Source of the DNA: Bradyrhizobium rifense
GTDB lineage: Bacteria; Pseudomonadota; Alphaproteobacteria; Rhizobiales; Xanthobacteraceae
Assembly: GCF_008123425.1 (NCBI RefSeq)
Contig: NZ_VSSS01000028.1
Location: 46,976 to 110,975 of the forward strand
Reading direction: 5' to 3'
DNA: 64,000 nucleotides
Below are positions 56,470 to 64,000 of the stretch, one piece after another. Position numbers and translations under genes: made by a program. Below the pieces are notes generated by a model. The model was given only the letters and a program-made list of their open reading frames with translations, was not told the origin of the DNA and did no database searches. Each line of letters begins with the position of its first letter. Within the stretch, counting starts at the first letter, position 1.

Positions 56470-56618
56470 GGGGGCTTCACCTCGCCCCGCTTGCGGGGAG
56501 AGGTCGGAACGCATCGTGAGATGCGTTCCGGGTGAGGGGGTACAGGTCTATCGAAAGACAGAGCTCGCGGAGAAAGCCCCTCACCCCAACCCTCTCCCCG
56601 TAAGAACAGGGAGAGGGA
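56470..56618. repeat. Composite palindromic repeat cluster
   Basis: Contains a hairpin of CCCCGC/GCGGGG type (56484-56500), an inner dyad around GGAACGCATCGTGAGATGCG (56506-56528), and the CCTCACCCCAACCCTCTCCC segment (about 56578-56600), which is the reverse complement of the repeat at 47821-47846. It fills most of the gap between the acylase and the GNAT gene. Confidence 0.75.
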
Positions 56619-56663
56619 GCGCAGTGCCGCTGCGGTCGCCAGATTGCTCTACAGGAAACCCCC

Positions 56664-57257
56664 ATGATCCTCCCCGACGGCTATTCCGACATCCCCGCCG
56701 GCAAGATCGCCGCAGTCGTCACCCATCTGGAGATGACCGCGCGCCCCGCCCGTCGCGACGATCCACCCGGCACATGGACCCTGCGCAAGTCCGACACGCC
56801 CGCGCTCGCCTGGTACCGCGATCTCCACCGCCGTGTCGGCGAGGACTGGCTGTGGTTTTCGCGATTGCGCATGAGCGACACAGAGCTCGCCGCGATCATC
56901 CACGCCGCAGGCATCGAAATCTACGCCCTCGTCGTGGACGGCCGCGACGAAGGCCTGCTGGAGCTGGATTTCCGCGAGCCCGGCCAATGCGAGCTGGTCT
57001 ATTTCGGCGTCACCGCCAGCATGATCGGCACTGGCGCCGCCCGCTTCCTGATGAACCGCGCGCTGGAGCGTGCTTGGTCCGGCGACGTGCGCCGCGTCTG
57101 GCTGCACACCTGCACCTTCGATCATCCGTCGGCCGTGGCGTTCTATCAGCGCTCAGGCTTCGTCCCGTTCCGCCGCCAGATCGAGATCGCCGATGATCCG
57201 CGCCTGGACGGCCCGGCACCGCGCACGGCGGCGAAGCATGTGCCGATCATCGAGTAG
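56664..57257 (+). CDS. GNAT-family N-acetyltransferase
   Basis: 197 residues, start after ACAGGAAA. The acetyl-CoA binding region (about 110-165) is recognisable though the R/Q-x-x-G-x-G/A loop is degenerate (TASMIGTGAARFLMNRALERA), followed by LHTCTFDHPSAVAFYQRSGF, the classic motif B end. The N-terminal 60 residues are less typical. Substrate (protein, amine or antibiotic) cannot be told. It stands alone. Confidence 0.85.
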   Translation: MILPDGYSDIPAGKIAAVVTHLEMTARPARRDDPPGTWTLRKSDTPALAWYRDLHRRVGEDWLWFSRLRMSDTELAAIIHAAGIEIYALVVDGRDEGLLELDFREPGQCELVYFGVTASMIGTGAARFLMNRALERAWSGDVRRVWLHTCTFDHPSAVAFYQRSGFVPFRRQIEIADDPRLDGPAPRTAAKHVPIIE

Positions 57258-57274
57258 GCTACGCGGCTCCTTCC

Positions 57275-57394
57275 GTCATTGCGAGGAGCCCTTGCGACGA
57301 AGCAATCCAGGCCGCCTCCGCGGAAAGATTCTGGATTGCTTCGCGGAGCCTGTCATCGGGCCGCGCTTCGCGCGGACCCGGTGGCGCGCAATGA
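57275..57394. repeat. Dispersed palindromic repeat, family A, copy 2 (with insertion)
   Basis: Left arm GTCATTGCGAGGAGCC...GACGAAGCAATCCAG and inner right arm CTGGATTGCTTCG match copy 1. The outer right arm is displaced by about 35 bases that include a separate hairpin (CCGCGCTTCGCGCGG, 57361-57375) before GCGCAATGA. It is a variant with a nested palindrome. Confidence 0.8.
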
Positions 57395-57424
57395 GGAAGT
57401 GTGGCGATCGCGTTCGCCCAACAC

Positions 57425-58579
57425 TCAATAATTATACCGCACCCCAAAACTGAACCCCTGTGCGAGCAGGTTCGTCGTGTTCATCACCGGCAGCGGCCGG
57501 ATCGGGCCGGCAGGTGGTCCCGGCGGCACCAGGCTCGGATTGATGGTGGTGTCGATCAGGCCGCCGGCGCGTTGCACGCCGGTCCAGTACAGCACATCGT
57601 AGCCGACGGTCAGGCTCCAGGCGGGCGCAATCTGGTAGCCGGCCTTGAGCGACAGCTCCGGCACCACGGTGAATTTGGTCTGCGAGAAATGGCCGCTGTT
57701 GCTGGCCAATGCGAGGAAGCCGCCCGGCACCGTCGTGGTGACGGCAGCTATCGTCGAAATCGTCGAGCCCGAAACGTCGGCCGTGTTGAGATTGGCGCCG
57801 AGCGCGACCTTGCCGCGCCATTCCAGCGACCACGGCCCATTGCGCCAGTCACCGGTAAGACCAAGATCGAGACCGTGGAAATTGCTCGCCGCCTTGAAAT
57901 TATCGCTCGGCGTAAGCGTGCCGAAGACGATGCTGCTCGCCGTATCGGTGATCCACAGCGTGTCGGAGGAGCGCAGATAGCGATAGCCGATCAGCGCGCT
58001 GATGCGCTGTCCGCTCCATATCCCGATATCCTGGCGATAGAGCGCGCCGGCGCCGAGAAGGCGCGATGTCTCGCTGGCGTTGACGCTGCCGGTGGCGATG
58101 CCCGGAAAACCTACGATCAATGTGTCGGGAAATCCCGTCAGCGCGTTGGTGAAAGGCTGCATCAGGATCGGATAGGCGCCGGAATTGGCGGCAAAGCCGG
58201 TCGAAGCGTTCTCCAGCCCGAAGAACGAGGCCTCGATGCCACGGCTGCGCTGCGGATCGAGCCAGTAGCCGGCCGTGATCCGTCCACCCGAGCGCCAGTC
58301 CTTGTTGACGCTGGAATCGCCGAACAGCACCGTCGTGGTCGGTTGCCCCAACACGCCGGCCACGCCGAACGGCGTACCGACGGGGGCCGTCGTCACCAGT
58401 GCGGGCAGCTTGTCGCCGCTCACGCTCCAGGCAAGATAGTCGGCCTCGGCCCAGAACGGATTGAAATCGACGGCTTTCGGCGGCGCCTTCACCGGCAGAT
58501 CGGCGGCAAGTGCGCCGCCGCTCAGTGCGACCGCTGCGAATGCCACGCCAAAAGCCGCCGCCCCCATCCGCCGAGTCAT
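57425..58579 (-). CDS. BBP7-family outer membrane beta-barrel protein
   Basis: 384 residues. Signal peptide about 1-25 (ending LSGGALA before ADLPVKAPPKA). The mature part begins with the family-typical FWAEADYLAWSVSG, and alternates short hydrophobic strands (ITAGYWLDPQRSRGIEASFF, ISALIGYRYLR, LSLKAGYQIAPAWSLTVGYD). It ends in an aromatic residue (FGVRYNY), as outer-membrane barrels do. The ATG at 58579 follows GGGGAAGG. Similar proteins are common in Bradyrhizobium and planctomycetes; a structural or porin-like role is assumed. Confidence 0.85.
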   Translation of the reverse strand: MTRRMGAAAFGVAFAAVALSGGALAADLPVKAPPKAVDFNPFWAEADYLAWSVSGDKLPALVTTAPVGTPFGVAGVLGQPTTTVLFGDSSVNKDWRSGGRITAGYWLDPQRSRGIEASFFGLENASTGFAANSGAYPILMQPFTNALTGFPDTLIVGFPGIATGSVNASETSRLLGAGALYRQDIGIWSGQRISALIGYRYLRSSDTLWITDTASSIVFGTLTPSDNFKAASNFHGLDLGLTGDWRNGPWSLEWRGKVALGANLNTADVSGSTISTIAAVTTTVPGGFLALASNSGHFSQTKFTVVPELSLKAGYQIAPAWSLTVGYDVLYWTGVQRAGGLIDTTINPSLVPPGPPAGPIRPLPVMNTTNLLAQGFSFGVRYNY

Positions 58580-58981
58580 TTGCCTTCCCCAAGGTCCGTG
58601 GGATGGAACCATGCGACAATCTGTTCGGCAAGGAGGAGTTGAGGTGGTGGGGACGCGAAAACGTCCGGCTGTTGCCGTTGGGTATCGCCTGCTGGTTTGT
58701 ATCGCGTTGTCTGGACGACCGAGAGCGATTGGTTCACGCGTCCGAATCCGTTCAGAAGGGCCACCTTCGCGCCGGCCTTCTTCCGCATGGCGCGACTATT
58801 AAAACGACGCCGGAGCGGCGCGCCGTTCGACCTGACCCGCAACAGCTGTACTGCAGCCTTGATGCAGTCCGAACCTGACGAGGCATTTCAGAACAATGTT
58901 GCGGCTTGCTAGATCCTTGATCTACGAATAGAAAAACAAAGATACTCAACTTATAAATGTAGTTGGCGGCTGCGGTGTGCA
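58580..58981. other. Intergenic stretch before the broken-gene patch
   Basis: About 400 bases upstream of both the divergent barrel gene and the reverse transcriptase remnant. No domain is recognisable in any frame. The last 80 bases (58905-58980) are markedly AT-rich compared with the surroundings and could hold the promoter of the following remnant or mark an insertion boundary. Confidence 0.4.
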
Positions 58982-59527
58982 ATGGACCAATTCTTCGAAC
59001 GTGCAATTGCAAACGTAATTCGGCACGGCGACACCGACATCTTTCCGTTTCCCATTGAGAACCACATCTTCTTCGATAAGAAGGCCCAATGTCTGGACCT
59101 GTTGCGGGAGATTCACCGGGATTTTGACGGCAATCTAAATCGATATCCTCCAGCGCACGATGCTGCGTTGGCGCCGGTGAACTATACGGGATTTCGCTGG
59201 GCCACCCAGATGGACCCGCTCTGGAACCTGTACTTTCTTGCGCTGGTTCTCTCGATATCTGACGCAATTGAGCGCGCTCGACTTCCAGTCAGCGCAAAGC
59301 GCGTCTTTTCCTATCGGTGCCAATGGGACGACAATACGGCGGACATTTTCGACGGCGCATGCAACTGGCGTGATTTCATGGGGTGTTCACTTGAGCACGC
59401 GAAGAAATTCAAGTTCGTTGTTGTCTGCGATATCTCAGAATTCTATCCGCATCCACATTTTGCAAGGTTCACTCGTCGTTTTGGAAGAGCATTACGCCGA
59501 CTACCGATATTTTTGTCCGACGTTTAA
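58982..59527 (+). pseudogene. N-terminal fragment of a defence-type reverse transcriptase
   Basis: 181 codons. The first 155 residues match my memory of the N-terminal part of bacterial RNA-directed DNA polymerases found in defence loci: HGDTDIFPFPIENHIFFD, GFRWATQMDPLWNLYFLALV, RVFSYRCQW, then motif A FKFVVVCDISEFYP with the catalytic Asp150. After FYP the sequence stops resembling an RT, ends 25 residues later, and the finger/palm motifs with the YxDD box are absent. So it is truncated and cannot be an active polymerase. AT-richer than its surroundings, which suggests horizontal origin. Its loss point is next to a nuclease-like remnant. Confidence 0.72.
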
Positions 59528-59529
59528 AC

Positions 59530-60165
59530 TTGGGGCACTACGTGCGCGAGTTTCCCGGGATGGCAAGCTCTGCCGCTCCGATACGGAGAGGCTTTATTAA
59601 CGAAGTTGCTTTTGCTGCATTTTGCCAAACAGCAAACAACAACGTTGGCTGGCCTCCGGGAGAATTGACGCCAGAGGAGTTGGTGCGGGCTGTTTCGTAT
59701 GTTCGGTCGTTGCCAATTCGTCGGGAAACTCAAGGCGATATTGCTGCCGACGGCGGGCTTGCACCTGAAGAAATCGTCGATATTGACGAGCAACGACGCC
59801 GTCTAATCTGGATGTTTTTGTTTAATAAGCCTGCTGGCTCCCTTCTCACCGAGCCAACCTTCCCGGGTTGTGGAATGATAGATTCATGCAAGGGAGATCT
59901 GATCGCTTCAGATGCCCTTTATGAAGTAAAGGCGGGTGACCGGTTGTTTCGGTCGATCGATGTTCGTCAACTCATTGTGTATGGTGCCCTGAACTTCATC
60001 GCTAAGCGCTTTAAAATAGAGCGGTTGGGGCTATTCAATCCGAGAATAGGGATTGGAGCGACGATGTCTGCCGATGACCTATGTTTTGAAATTAGCGGGA
60101 AGCAGAGTAGCGAGCTTTTCTCCGAGATTGCTGCCGCTTTTTCGAGCGGCGAAATTTCGAGGTAA
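59530..60165 (+). pseudogene. PD-(D/E)XK nuclease-like protein remnant
   Basis: 211 codons from a TTG at 59530 (first ATG 59560). The C-terminal part has KGDLIASDALYEVKAGDR, giving Asp123, Glu132 and Lys134 in the D...ExK spacing of PD-(D/E)XK nucleases, followed by SIDVRQLIVYGALN and LGLFNPRIG. The N-terminus looks broken: a different frame just upstream (about 59450-59600) reads HYADYRYFCPTFKLGALRAR up to a stop at 59600 and looks coding, which implies a frameshift near 59595 and a lost 5' part. Probably a partner of the RT remnant in a decayed defence locus (inference). Confidence 0.6.
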
Positions 60166-60187
60166 ACGCTTTCGACGGCTTTGATAT

Positions 60188-60375
60188 TTCAAAACACCTT
60201 CTGCTCCGCCCGCGCCAGCGAGAACCCGTGCTGCATCGCGTTGAAGCACGTCTGGTCCGACCGAGACGTGAATCCCGCGCGCTGCCACACCTCGCCATAG
60301 GCGAGCACTGGCAGCGACGGATCGCCTCTCGGGCAATCAGCGGTCGGACGCAATTCGCTCGCGCACGCATTGCAA
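60188..60375 (-). pseudogene. C-terminal fragment of a small secreted DUF6636-like protein
   Basis: Read on the minus strand to a stop at 60188, this gives ...ELRPTADCPRGDP, LPVLAYGEVWQRAGFTSRSD and MQHGFSLARAEQKVF, the tail pattern of small secreted proteins I associate with DUF6636 (VWxxxGFxC...GHGFxLSRxxQxxF). There is no start or signal peptide; the upstream end runs into the ClpS part of the neighbouring gene in another frame. It is a leftover of a rearrangement. Confidence 0.5.
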
Positions 60376-61926
60376 TGGATGGCCGTGCTGGCGTGCCAGC
60401 TCGGACACCTCTGTCACCTTGGCGTCAGCGATGTGGTGAGGATAGATGCCGCATGCACCGACGCCCTTGTCATGAATCTCAAGCATGTTCCGGGTTGCTG
60501 TCTCACGGTCTTTGCCGAATACCCACTCCAATATGAAAATCACGAACTCCATCGGCGTAGCATCATCATTCAGAAGCTGTACTTCACTCAACAGGTCCGG
60601 GGCTATGTCAGAGCCATTGTGAGGTTCGGTGTCCTTCGCTTCAATTCGTTTCGGCGCGGTGCGGTCACCATTCTGGTGCAAGACAAGTCCGTCGACCGCG
60701 CCCTCAGGATTGCGCGTAAACGTCATGCTGATCCCGGCGACCTTGGCGAAAAACTCATTGGGCGCCCACGGAAAAATTGGGAACGCACCTTGTCCGGTGG
60801 CCCGGGCGTAAAGTCCGTCGTTCATCCGACGCAGGTACAGCAGGAAGTTCTCGGCCAACTCGTAGGCTCCGACATATTCATCAAGCGACGCACCGGGGAG
60901 GACGATTGCCTTATATGCTGGCGCCAGCGGCGCATCGGCGTCCAGCGTGGCGAAACCGAGATCGTCAGGATCCGCAAACGTATTGGTGAGAACGACAACA
61001 CCTCGTTTCCGATCGGCTGTGAAACCGAGAAAGCTTCGGTAGCCGCCGGTTCCGCCGGTGTGCCAGACGATTCCCTTATCGGTTGTCCCCCACGCCAGGC
61101 CGACTTTCGCGGTATCGCTGCGCGGCTGTTGCGCGAAGTTCATCGCGGCGGCCAATGCGGGCTCGCCGATGCCCATGTTGGCCTTCAGATAGCGCAGCAT
61201 GTCATGAGCCGTGGAACGGAGGGCGCCAGCTCCTGCCAATGCGCCCAGGTCCCAGTTCTTTACCACCTTGCCTTCGTCGTCGTGACCAGGAGCGAGATGA
61301 GCACGCATTGCATCCGTGAACGCCATGCCGGTCATCGTCATGCCGAGCGGCTTCAGAATGCCGTTGTCGATGAGTGCGTCATAAGTGGTGAGCCCGGACT
61401 GGGCAAGCGCATGGCCCAGGAGGCCATATCCCAGATTCGAATATTCGTAGGAGGCCCCTGGGGCGCGGGGCAGTTGGTATCCGGCAAGAAACACATTCAT
61501 CTTCGCCGCGTCGTAGTCGGCATAGGGATTGGCTGGGTCCTTTGGCGTGAAGTTAGACGGCATTCGCGGCAAGCCGGAGTGATGCGTGGCAAGGTCGCCG
61601 AGCGTAATGTCTCTGTCGCCGCGGGACGGGATTTTGGAGTCCGCCAAAAGTTCTGCCACCGGCGTCTCGAGCGTCAACCGGCCTGACAGGATGGCCTGCG
61701 CCAGGAGTGTGGCCGTGAAGGTCTTGGTGATCGAGCCGATTTCGTAGACTGTTTCGCCATCAGGCGCGTTGCCGTCATCGAGCTTGCCGAAAGCCACAAC
61801 CTCGCTCTCGTCGCCATCCACGATGGCGAACACGAGTGTCTGGTAGGTACCTGCCTCGATCCGTTCCTGCGCGGCCTTTTCGACCGGCTTCGGTAGGAGT
61901 GCGATGTTCGCTGACGTGCTCGTCAT
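60337..61926 (-). CDS. Serine beta-lactamase-fold hydrolase fused to a ClpS adaptor domain
   Basis: 529 residues in one uninterrupted frame. Residues about 15-340 form a class C beta-lactamase/esterase-type domain with Ser65-x-x-Lys68 (GSITKTF), Tyr162-Ser-Asn164 and His289-Thr-Gly291. Residues about 345-425 look like the small C-terminal domain often found with it (LDEYVGAYEL). Residues 449-526 are a complete ClpS: NDDATPMEF (Asn453, Asp454), EIHDKGVGACGIY (His485) and ARQHGHPLQC, keeping the residues that bind N-degrons in ClpS. No signal peptide, so it is probably cytoplasmic. The ATG at 61926 has AGGGG upstream. The fusion suggests substrate delivery to, or modification linked with, ClpAP (inference). 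Confidence 0.88.
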   Translation of the reverse strand: MTSTSANIALLPKPVEKAAQERIEAGTYQTLVFAIVDGDESEVVAFGKLDDGNAPDGETVYEIGSITKTFTATLLAQAILSGRLTLETPVAELLADSKIPSRGDRDITLGDLATHHSGLPRMPSNFTPKDPANPYADYDAAKMNVFLAGYQLPRAPGASYEYSNLGYGLLGHALAQSGLTTYDALIDNGILKPLGMTMTGMAFTDAMRAHLAPGHDDEGKVVKNWDLGALAGAGALRSTAHDMLRYLKANMGIGEPALAAAMNFAQQPRSDTAKVGLAWGTTDKGIVWHTGGTGGYRSFLGFTADRKRGVVVLTNTFADPDDLGFATLDADAPLAPAYKAIVLPGASLDEYVGAYELAENFLLYLRRMNDGLYARATGQGAFPIFPWAPNEFFAKVAGISMTFTRNPEGAVDGLVLHQNGDRTAPKRIEAKDTEPHNGSDIAPDLLSEVQLLNDDATPMEFVIFILEWVFGKDRETATRNMLEIHDKGVGACGIYPHHIADAKVTEVSELARQHGHPLQCVRERIASDR

Positions 61927-62051
61927 GAAGCGTGCCCCTGGCGCAATGTCGTCGGATCGCGGCGCGCTACGACAAGCTCGTCGCCAATTATCATGCCTTT
62001 CCGGCGTGCATCCATCCGGTCGTGGCTGGCTACGCGCTATGAGTCCACGCC

Positions 62052-62999
62052 CTAGCTGTCGAAGTTCACAGCCGTCGTGTTGGCACCGCAGACCAGCACC
62101 GCGATGCGCTCGCCTGCCGAGGGACGATAACGGCCAGAGAGCAGCGCGGCAAACGCGGCCGCGCCGCCGGGCTCGGCGACGAGGCGCAGGCTCGACCACA
62201 GCGCGGCCTGGGCCTGCCGGATCGCGTCGTCGCTGACCAGGACGACCCGCTCGACATGGGCGCGCGCGATCGGAAACATCAATTCACCGACGCGCCGCGG
62301 CGCGAGGCTGTCGGCGGCGAGGCCGCCGGCCGGTGCGTCGACCGGCGCTCCCGCCGCGAATGCGGCGTGCAGGGTTGGCGACTGCTCCGGCTCGATCGCA
62401 ACGATGCGCGTTCGGCCTTCGTACCACGCCGCGATGCCGCCGATCAGTCCGCCGCCGCCGACGGCGACCAGCAGCGTGTCGATGCCGGGCGCATCCTGCT
62501 CCAGCTCCAGACCGACGCTGCCCTGGCCGAGCAGGGTCTCGGCCTGGTCGTAGGCGTGAACCGCCAGCGCGCCGGTCTCCGCGAGATGCGCTTCGCTCGC
62601 GGCGAGCGCATCGGCGTATCGGTTGCCCGCGATCACGAGTTTTGCGCCGTAGCCCCTGATCCGCTCGGCCTTGGCGGGCGAGGTGATGTCGGGCACGAAG
62701 ATGGTGGCGGGAATGCCGAGGCGTTGTGCCGCATAGGCGACCGCCGCGCCGTGATTGCCGCCGGATGCGGCGACGACACCGGCTTGCGGCACCTGCCGCA
62801 GCAGCAGATTGGCAAAGGCGCCCCGCGCCTTGAACGATCCGGAATGCTGCAGCAGCTCGAGCTTGAGTGTGATGGGCGCCGCCGGCAGGCCGAAATCGGC
62901 GAGATCGGCCTGGACCAGCGGTGTACGCCTGATGTGCGGACGGATGACGGCCTCGGTCGCCGCGATCCGCTCCCGATTGATGTCTGATGTCGCTGTCAT
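62052..62999 (-). CDS. PLP-dependent threonine/serine dehydratase-like enzyme
   Basis: 315 residues, fold type II. The PLP-binding Lys is in HSGSFKARGAFANLL, with the cofactor-phosphate loop GGGGLIGG and the substrate loop SGGNHGAAVAYAA. It is close to threonine dehydratase, serine racemase and hydroxy-aspartate dehydratase; without an ACT domain it resembles catabolic or stress-type members (YP_-style threonine/serine ammonia-lyases). The ATG at 62999 has AAGGACGG before it. It is divergent from the GST gene. Confidence 0.88.
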   Translation of the reverse strand: MTATSDINRERIAATEAVIRPHIRRTPLVQADLADFGLPAAPITLKLELLQHSGSFKARGAFANLLLRQVPQAGVVAASGGNHGAAVAYAAQRLGIPATIFVPDITSPAKAERIRGYGAKLVIAGNRYADALAASEAHLAETGALAVHAYDQAETLLGQGSVGLELEQDAPGIDTLLVAVGGGGLIGGIAAWYEGRTRIVAIEPEQSPTLHAAFAAGAPVDAPAGGLAADSLAPRRVGELMFPIARAHVERVVLVSDDAIRQAQAALWSSLRLVAEPGGAAAFAALLSGRYRPSAGERIAVLVCGANTTAVNFDS

Positions 63000-63154
63000 G
63001 ATGCCGTCCTTGATAGCGCATTGGGGAGACGTTGTCGCGGCGCCGATGCATTCGGCGCAATGCTCCATTTCCAAGATCTTTCTTGCGCGGCAGCGATCTT
63101 GTCGGGGAAGCTGATCGGCCCTGCCTTGTCCAACGCCAGAGAAGAGCGAGAACC

Positions 63155-63784
63155 ATGTTCCTGATTGGCCAATATGATTCCCCCTTCGTCCGCCGCGTCG
63201 CGATTGCGCTGCGGCTTTACGACCTCACCTTCGAGCACAGACCGTGGTCGACCTTCGGCGATGCCGACAAGATCGCGCCGTACAATCCCTTGCGCCGCGT
63301 GCCGACGCTGGTACTCGACGACGGCGAAGCGCTGATCGAGAGCACGATCATCCTGGATTATCTCGACGAGCTCGTCGGTGCGGACAAGGCGATGCTGCCG
63401 CGAAGCGGCTCCGAGCGTCGCCGGCACTTGCGCATCTGCGCGCTCGCCACCGGCCTCGGCGACAAGGCGGTCAGCCTGCTCTACGAGCGCGTGCTGCGGA
63501 AGGAGCAGCTGGCGCTATGGGTCGAGCGCTGCCAGGCGCAGATCGGCGACGTGCTCGCCGTGCTGGAAGCCGAGCGCGCCAAGGTGACGACGCCGTACTG
63601 GCTCGGTGACCGCATCGGCCACGCCGACATCGCGGTCGCCTGCGTCACCCGCTTCACCCGCGAGGCGCATCCGCAGCTGTTCGACACGGCGCGCTATCCG
63701 GCGCTGAGCGCACACGCCGAGCGCTGCGAGGCGCTGGCCCCGTTCAAGGAGATCGTGCAGCCGCTGGCGCCGCCGAAGGGGTGA
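63155..63784 (+). CDS. Glutathione S-transferase family protein
   Basis: 209 residues. The N-terminal thioredoxin-like domain (1-80) starts FLIGQYDSPFVRRVAIALRL, with the cis-Pro segment RRVPTLVLDDGEALIESTII, which binds glutathione through the Glu-Ser pair. The helical C-terminal domain ends with YWLGDRIGHADIAVACVTRF. The ATG at 63155 matches the domain start with GAAGAGCGAG before it. Likely a detoxification or reductase role; substrate unknown. Confidence 0.92.
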   Translation: MFLIGQYDSPFVRRVAIALRLYDLTFEHRPWSTFGDADKIAPYNPLRRVPTLVLDDGEALIESTIILDYLDELVGADKAMLPRSGSERRRHLRICALATGLGDKAVSLLYERVLRKEQLALWVERCQAQIGDVLAVLEAERAKVTTPYWLGDRIGHADIAVACVTRFTREAHPQLFDTARYPALSAHAERCEALAPFKEIVQPLAPPKG

Positions 63785-63816
63785 GGGCGTCATTGCGAGT
63801 GCAAGCTCTCGCCACA

Positions 63817-63904
63817 CGTCATTGCGAGGAGCCCTTGCGACGAAGCAATCCAGAATCCCACAGCGGAGGGATTCTGGATTGCTTCGCTGCGCTCGCAATG
63901 ACGG
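63817..63904. repeat. Dispersed palindromic repeat, family A, copy 3
   Basis: Left arm CGTCATTGCGAGGAGCCC...GACGAAGCAATCCAGAAT and right arm ATTCTGGATTGCTTCGCTGC...GCAATGACGG are near-perfect complements. It is the most regular copy. It lies 33 bp after the GST stop and may act as its terminator. Confidence 0.9.
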
Positions 63905-64000
63905 CGTTGAAGCACTTGCACGCGGCGGACCAAGCGGAGAGTGCCTGGCGGGCACGACACCCGATCCTGCCTTGATACAGGTGTTTTGCCCGACCAGGCT

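Noticed and set aside
58982..59527. Intact small reverse transcriptase gene
   Set aside because: Only motifs up to the first catalytic Asp are present; the YxDD box and thumb are missing in all frames nearby.

Overview
The window looks like the chromosome of a Bradyrhizobium-type alphaproteobacterium (Nitrobacteraceae). This is inferred from high GC, several Liv-type ABC transporters, dispersed palindromic repeats typical of the group, a locus ordered like the Rhodopseudomonas palustris pim operon, and a BBP7-type outer-membrane protein. No species-level marker is present.

Layout. 1-1802: tail of a response regulator and its sensor kinase. 2138-2875: four-fold repeat membrane protein. 2957-7060: DUF4387/AtuA-type pair and an MFS carrier, divergent from a GntR regulator with an operator-like inverted repeat between them. 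7695-10997: MarR regulator and EmrA/EmrB-like efflux pair, preceded by three palindromic sites. 11318-14467 (minus): type III polyketide synthase, ICMT-like methyltransferase and MFS exporter in one overlapping operon. 14540-23625: redox and catabolic accessory genes (peroxiredoxin-like, two LysR, two paralogous SDRs, alpha/beta hydrolase, flavodoxin-like protein, DUF427, PRISE-like reductase, MFS). A tRNA-Leu(CAA) lies at 23962-24046, followed by dsbB.

24746-28990: Liv-type transporter (fused permease-ATPase, no binding protein) with a divergent MarR. 29012-32659: PAS/GGDEF/EAL protein and glycerate kinase. 32845-49925: a large acyl/dicarboxylate uptake and degradation locus. It has three tandem paralogous binding proteins, livMHFG and an IclR regulator on minus, and divergently pimF-A-B-C-D plus a frameshifted SDR on plus. 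The substrates would be imported, activated by the ligase, oxidised by the dehydrogenases, hydrated and oxidised by PimF, and cleaved by the thiolase. A perfect 17-bp palindrome sits in the divergent promoter.

49929-58579: SGNH-like/MBOAT O-acyltransferase pair, glpK, penicillin acylase, GNAT and a BBP7 barrel. 58982-60375: a patch of broken genes containing the N-terminal part of a defence-type reverse transcriptase cut just after catalytic motif A, a PD-(D/E)XK-like nuclease remnant, and the tail of a small secreted protein. 60337-61926: an unusual serine beta-lactamase-fold hydrolase fused to a ClpS adaptor domain. The window closes with a PLP-dependent threonine dehydratase-like enzyme, a GST and a palindromic repeat.

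Most interesting items: the hydrolase-ClpS fusion, the decayed RT/nuclease locus, the polyketide operon, and several well-defined candidate operators next to their likely regulators.
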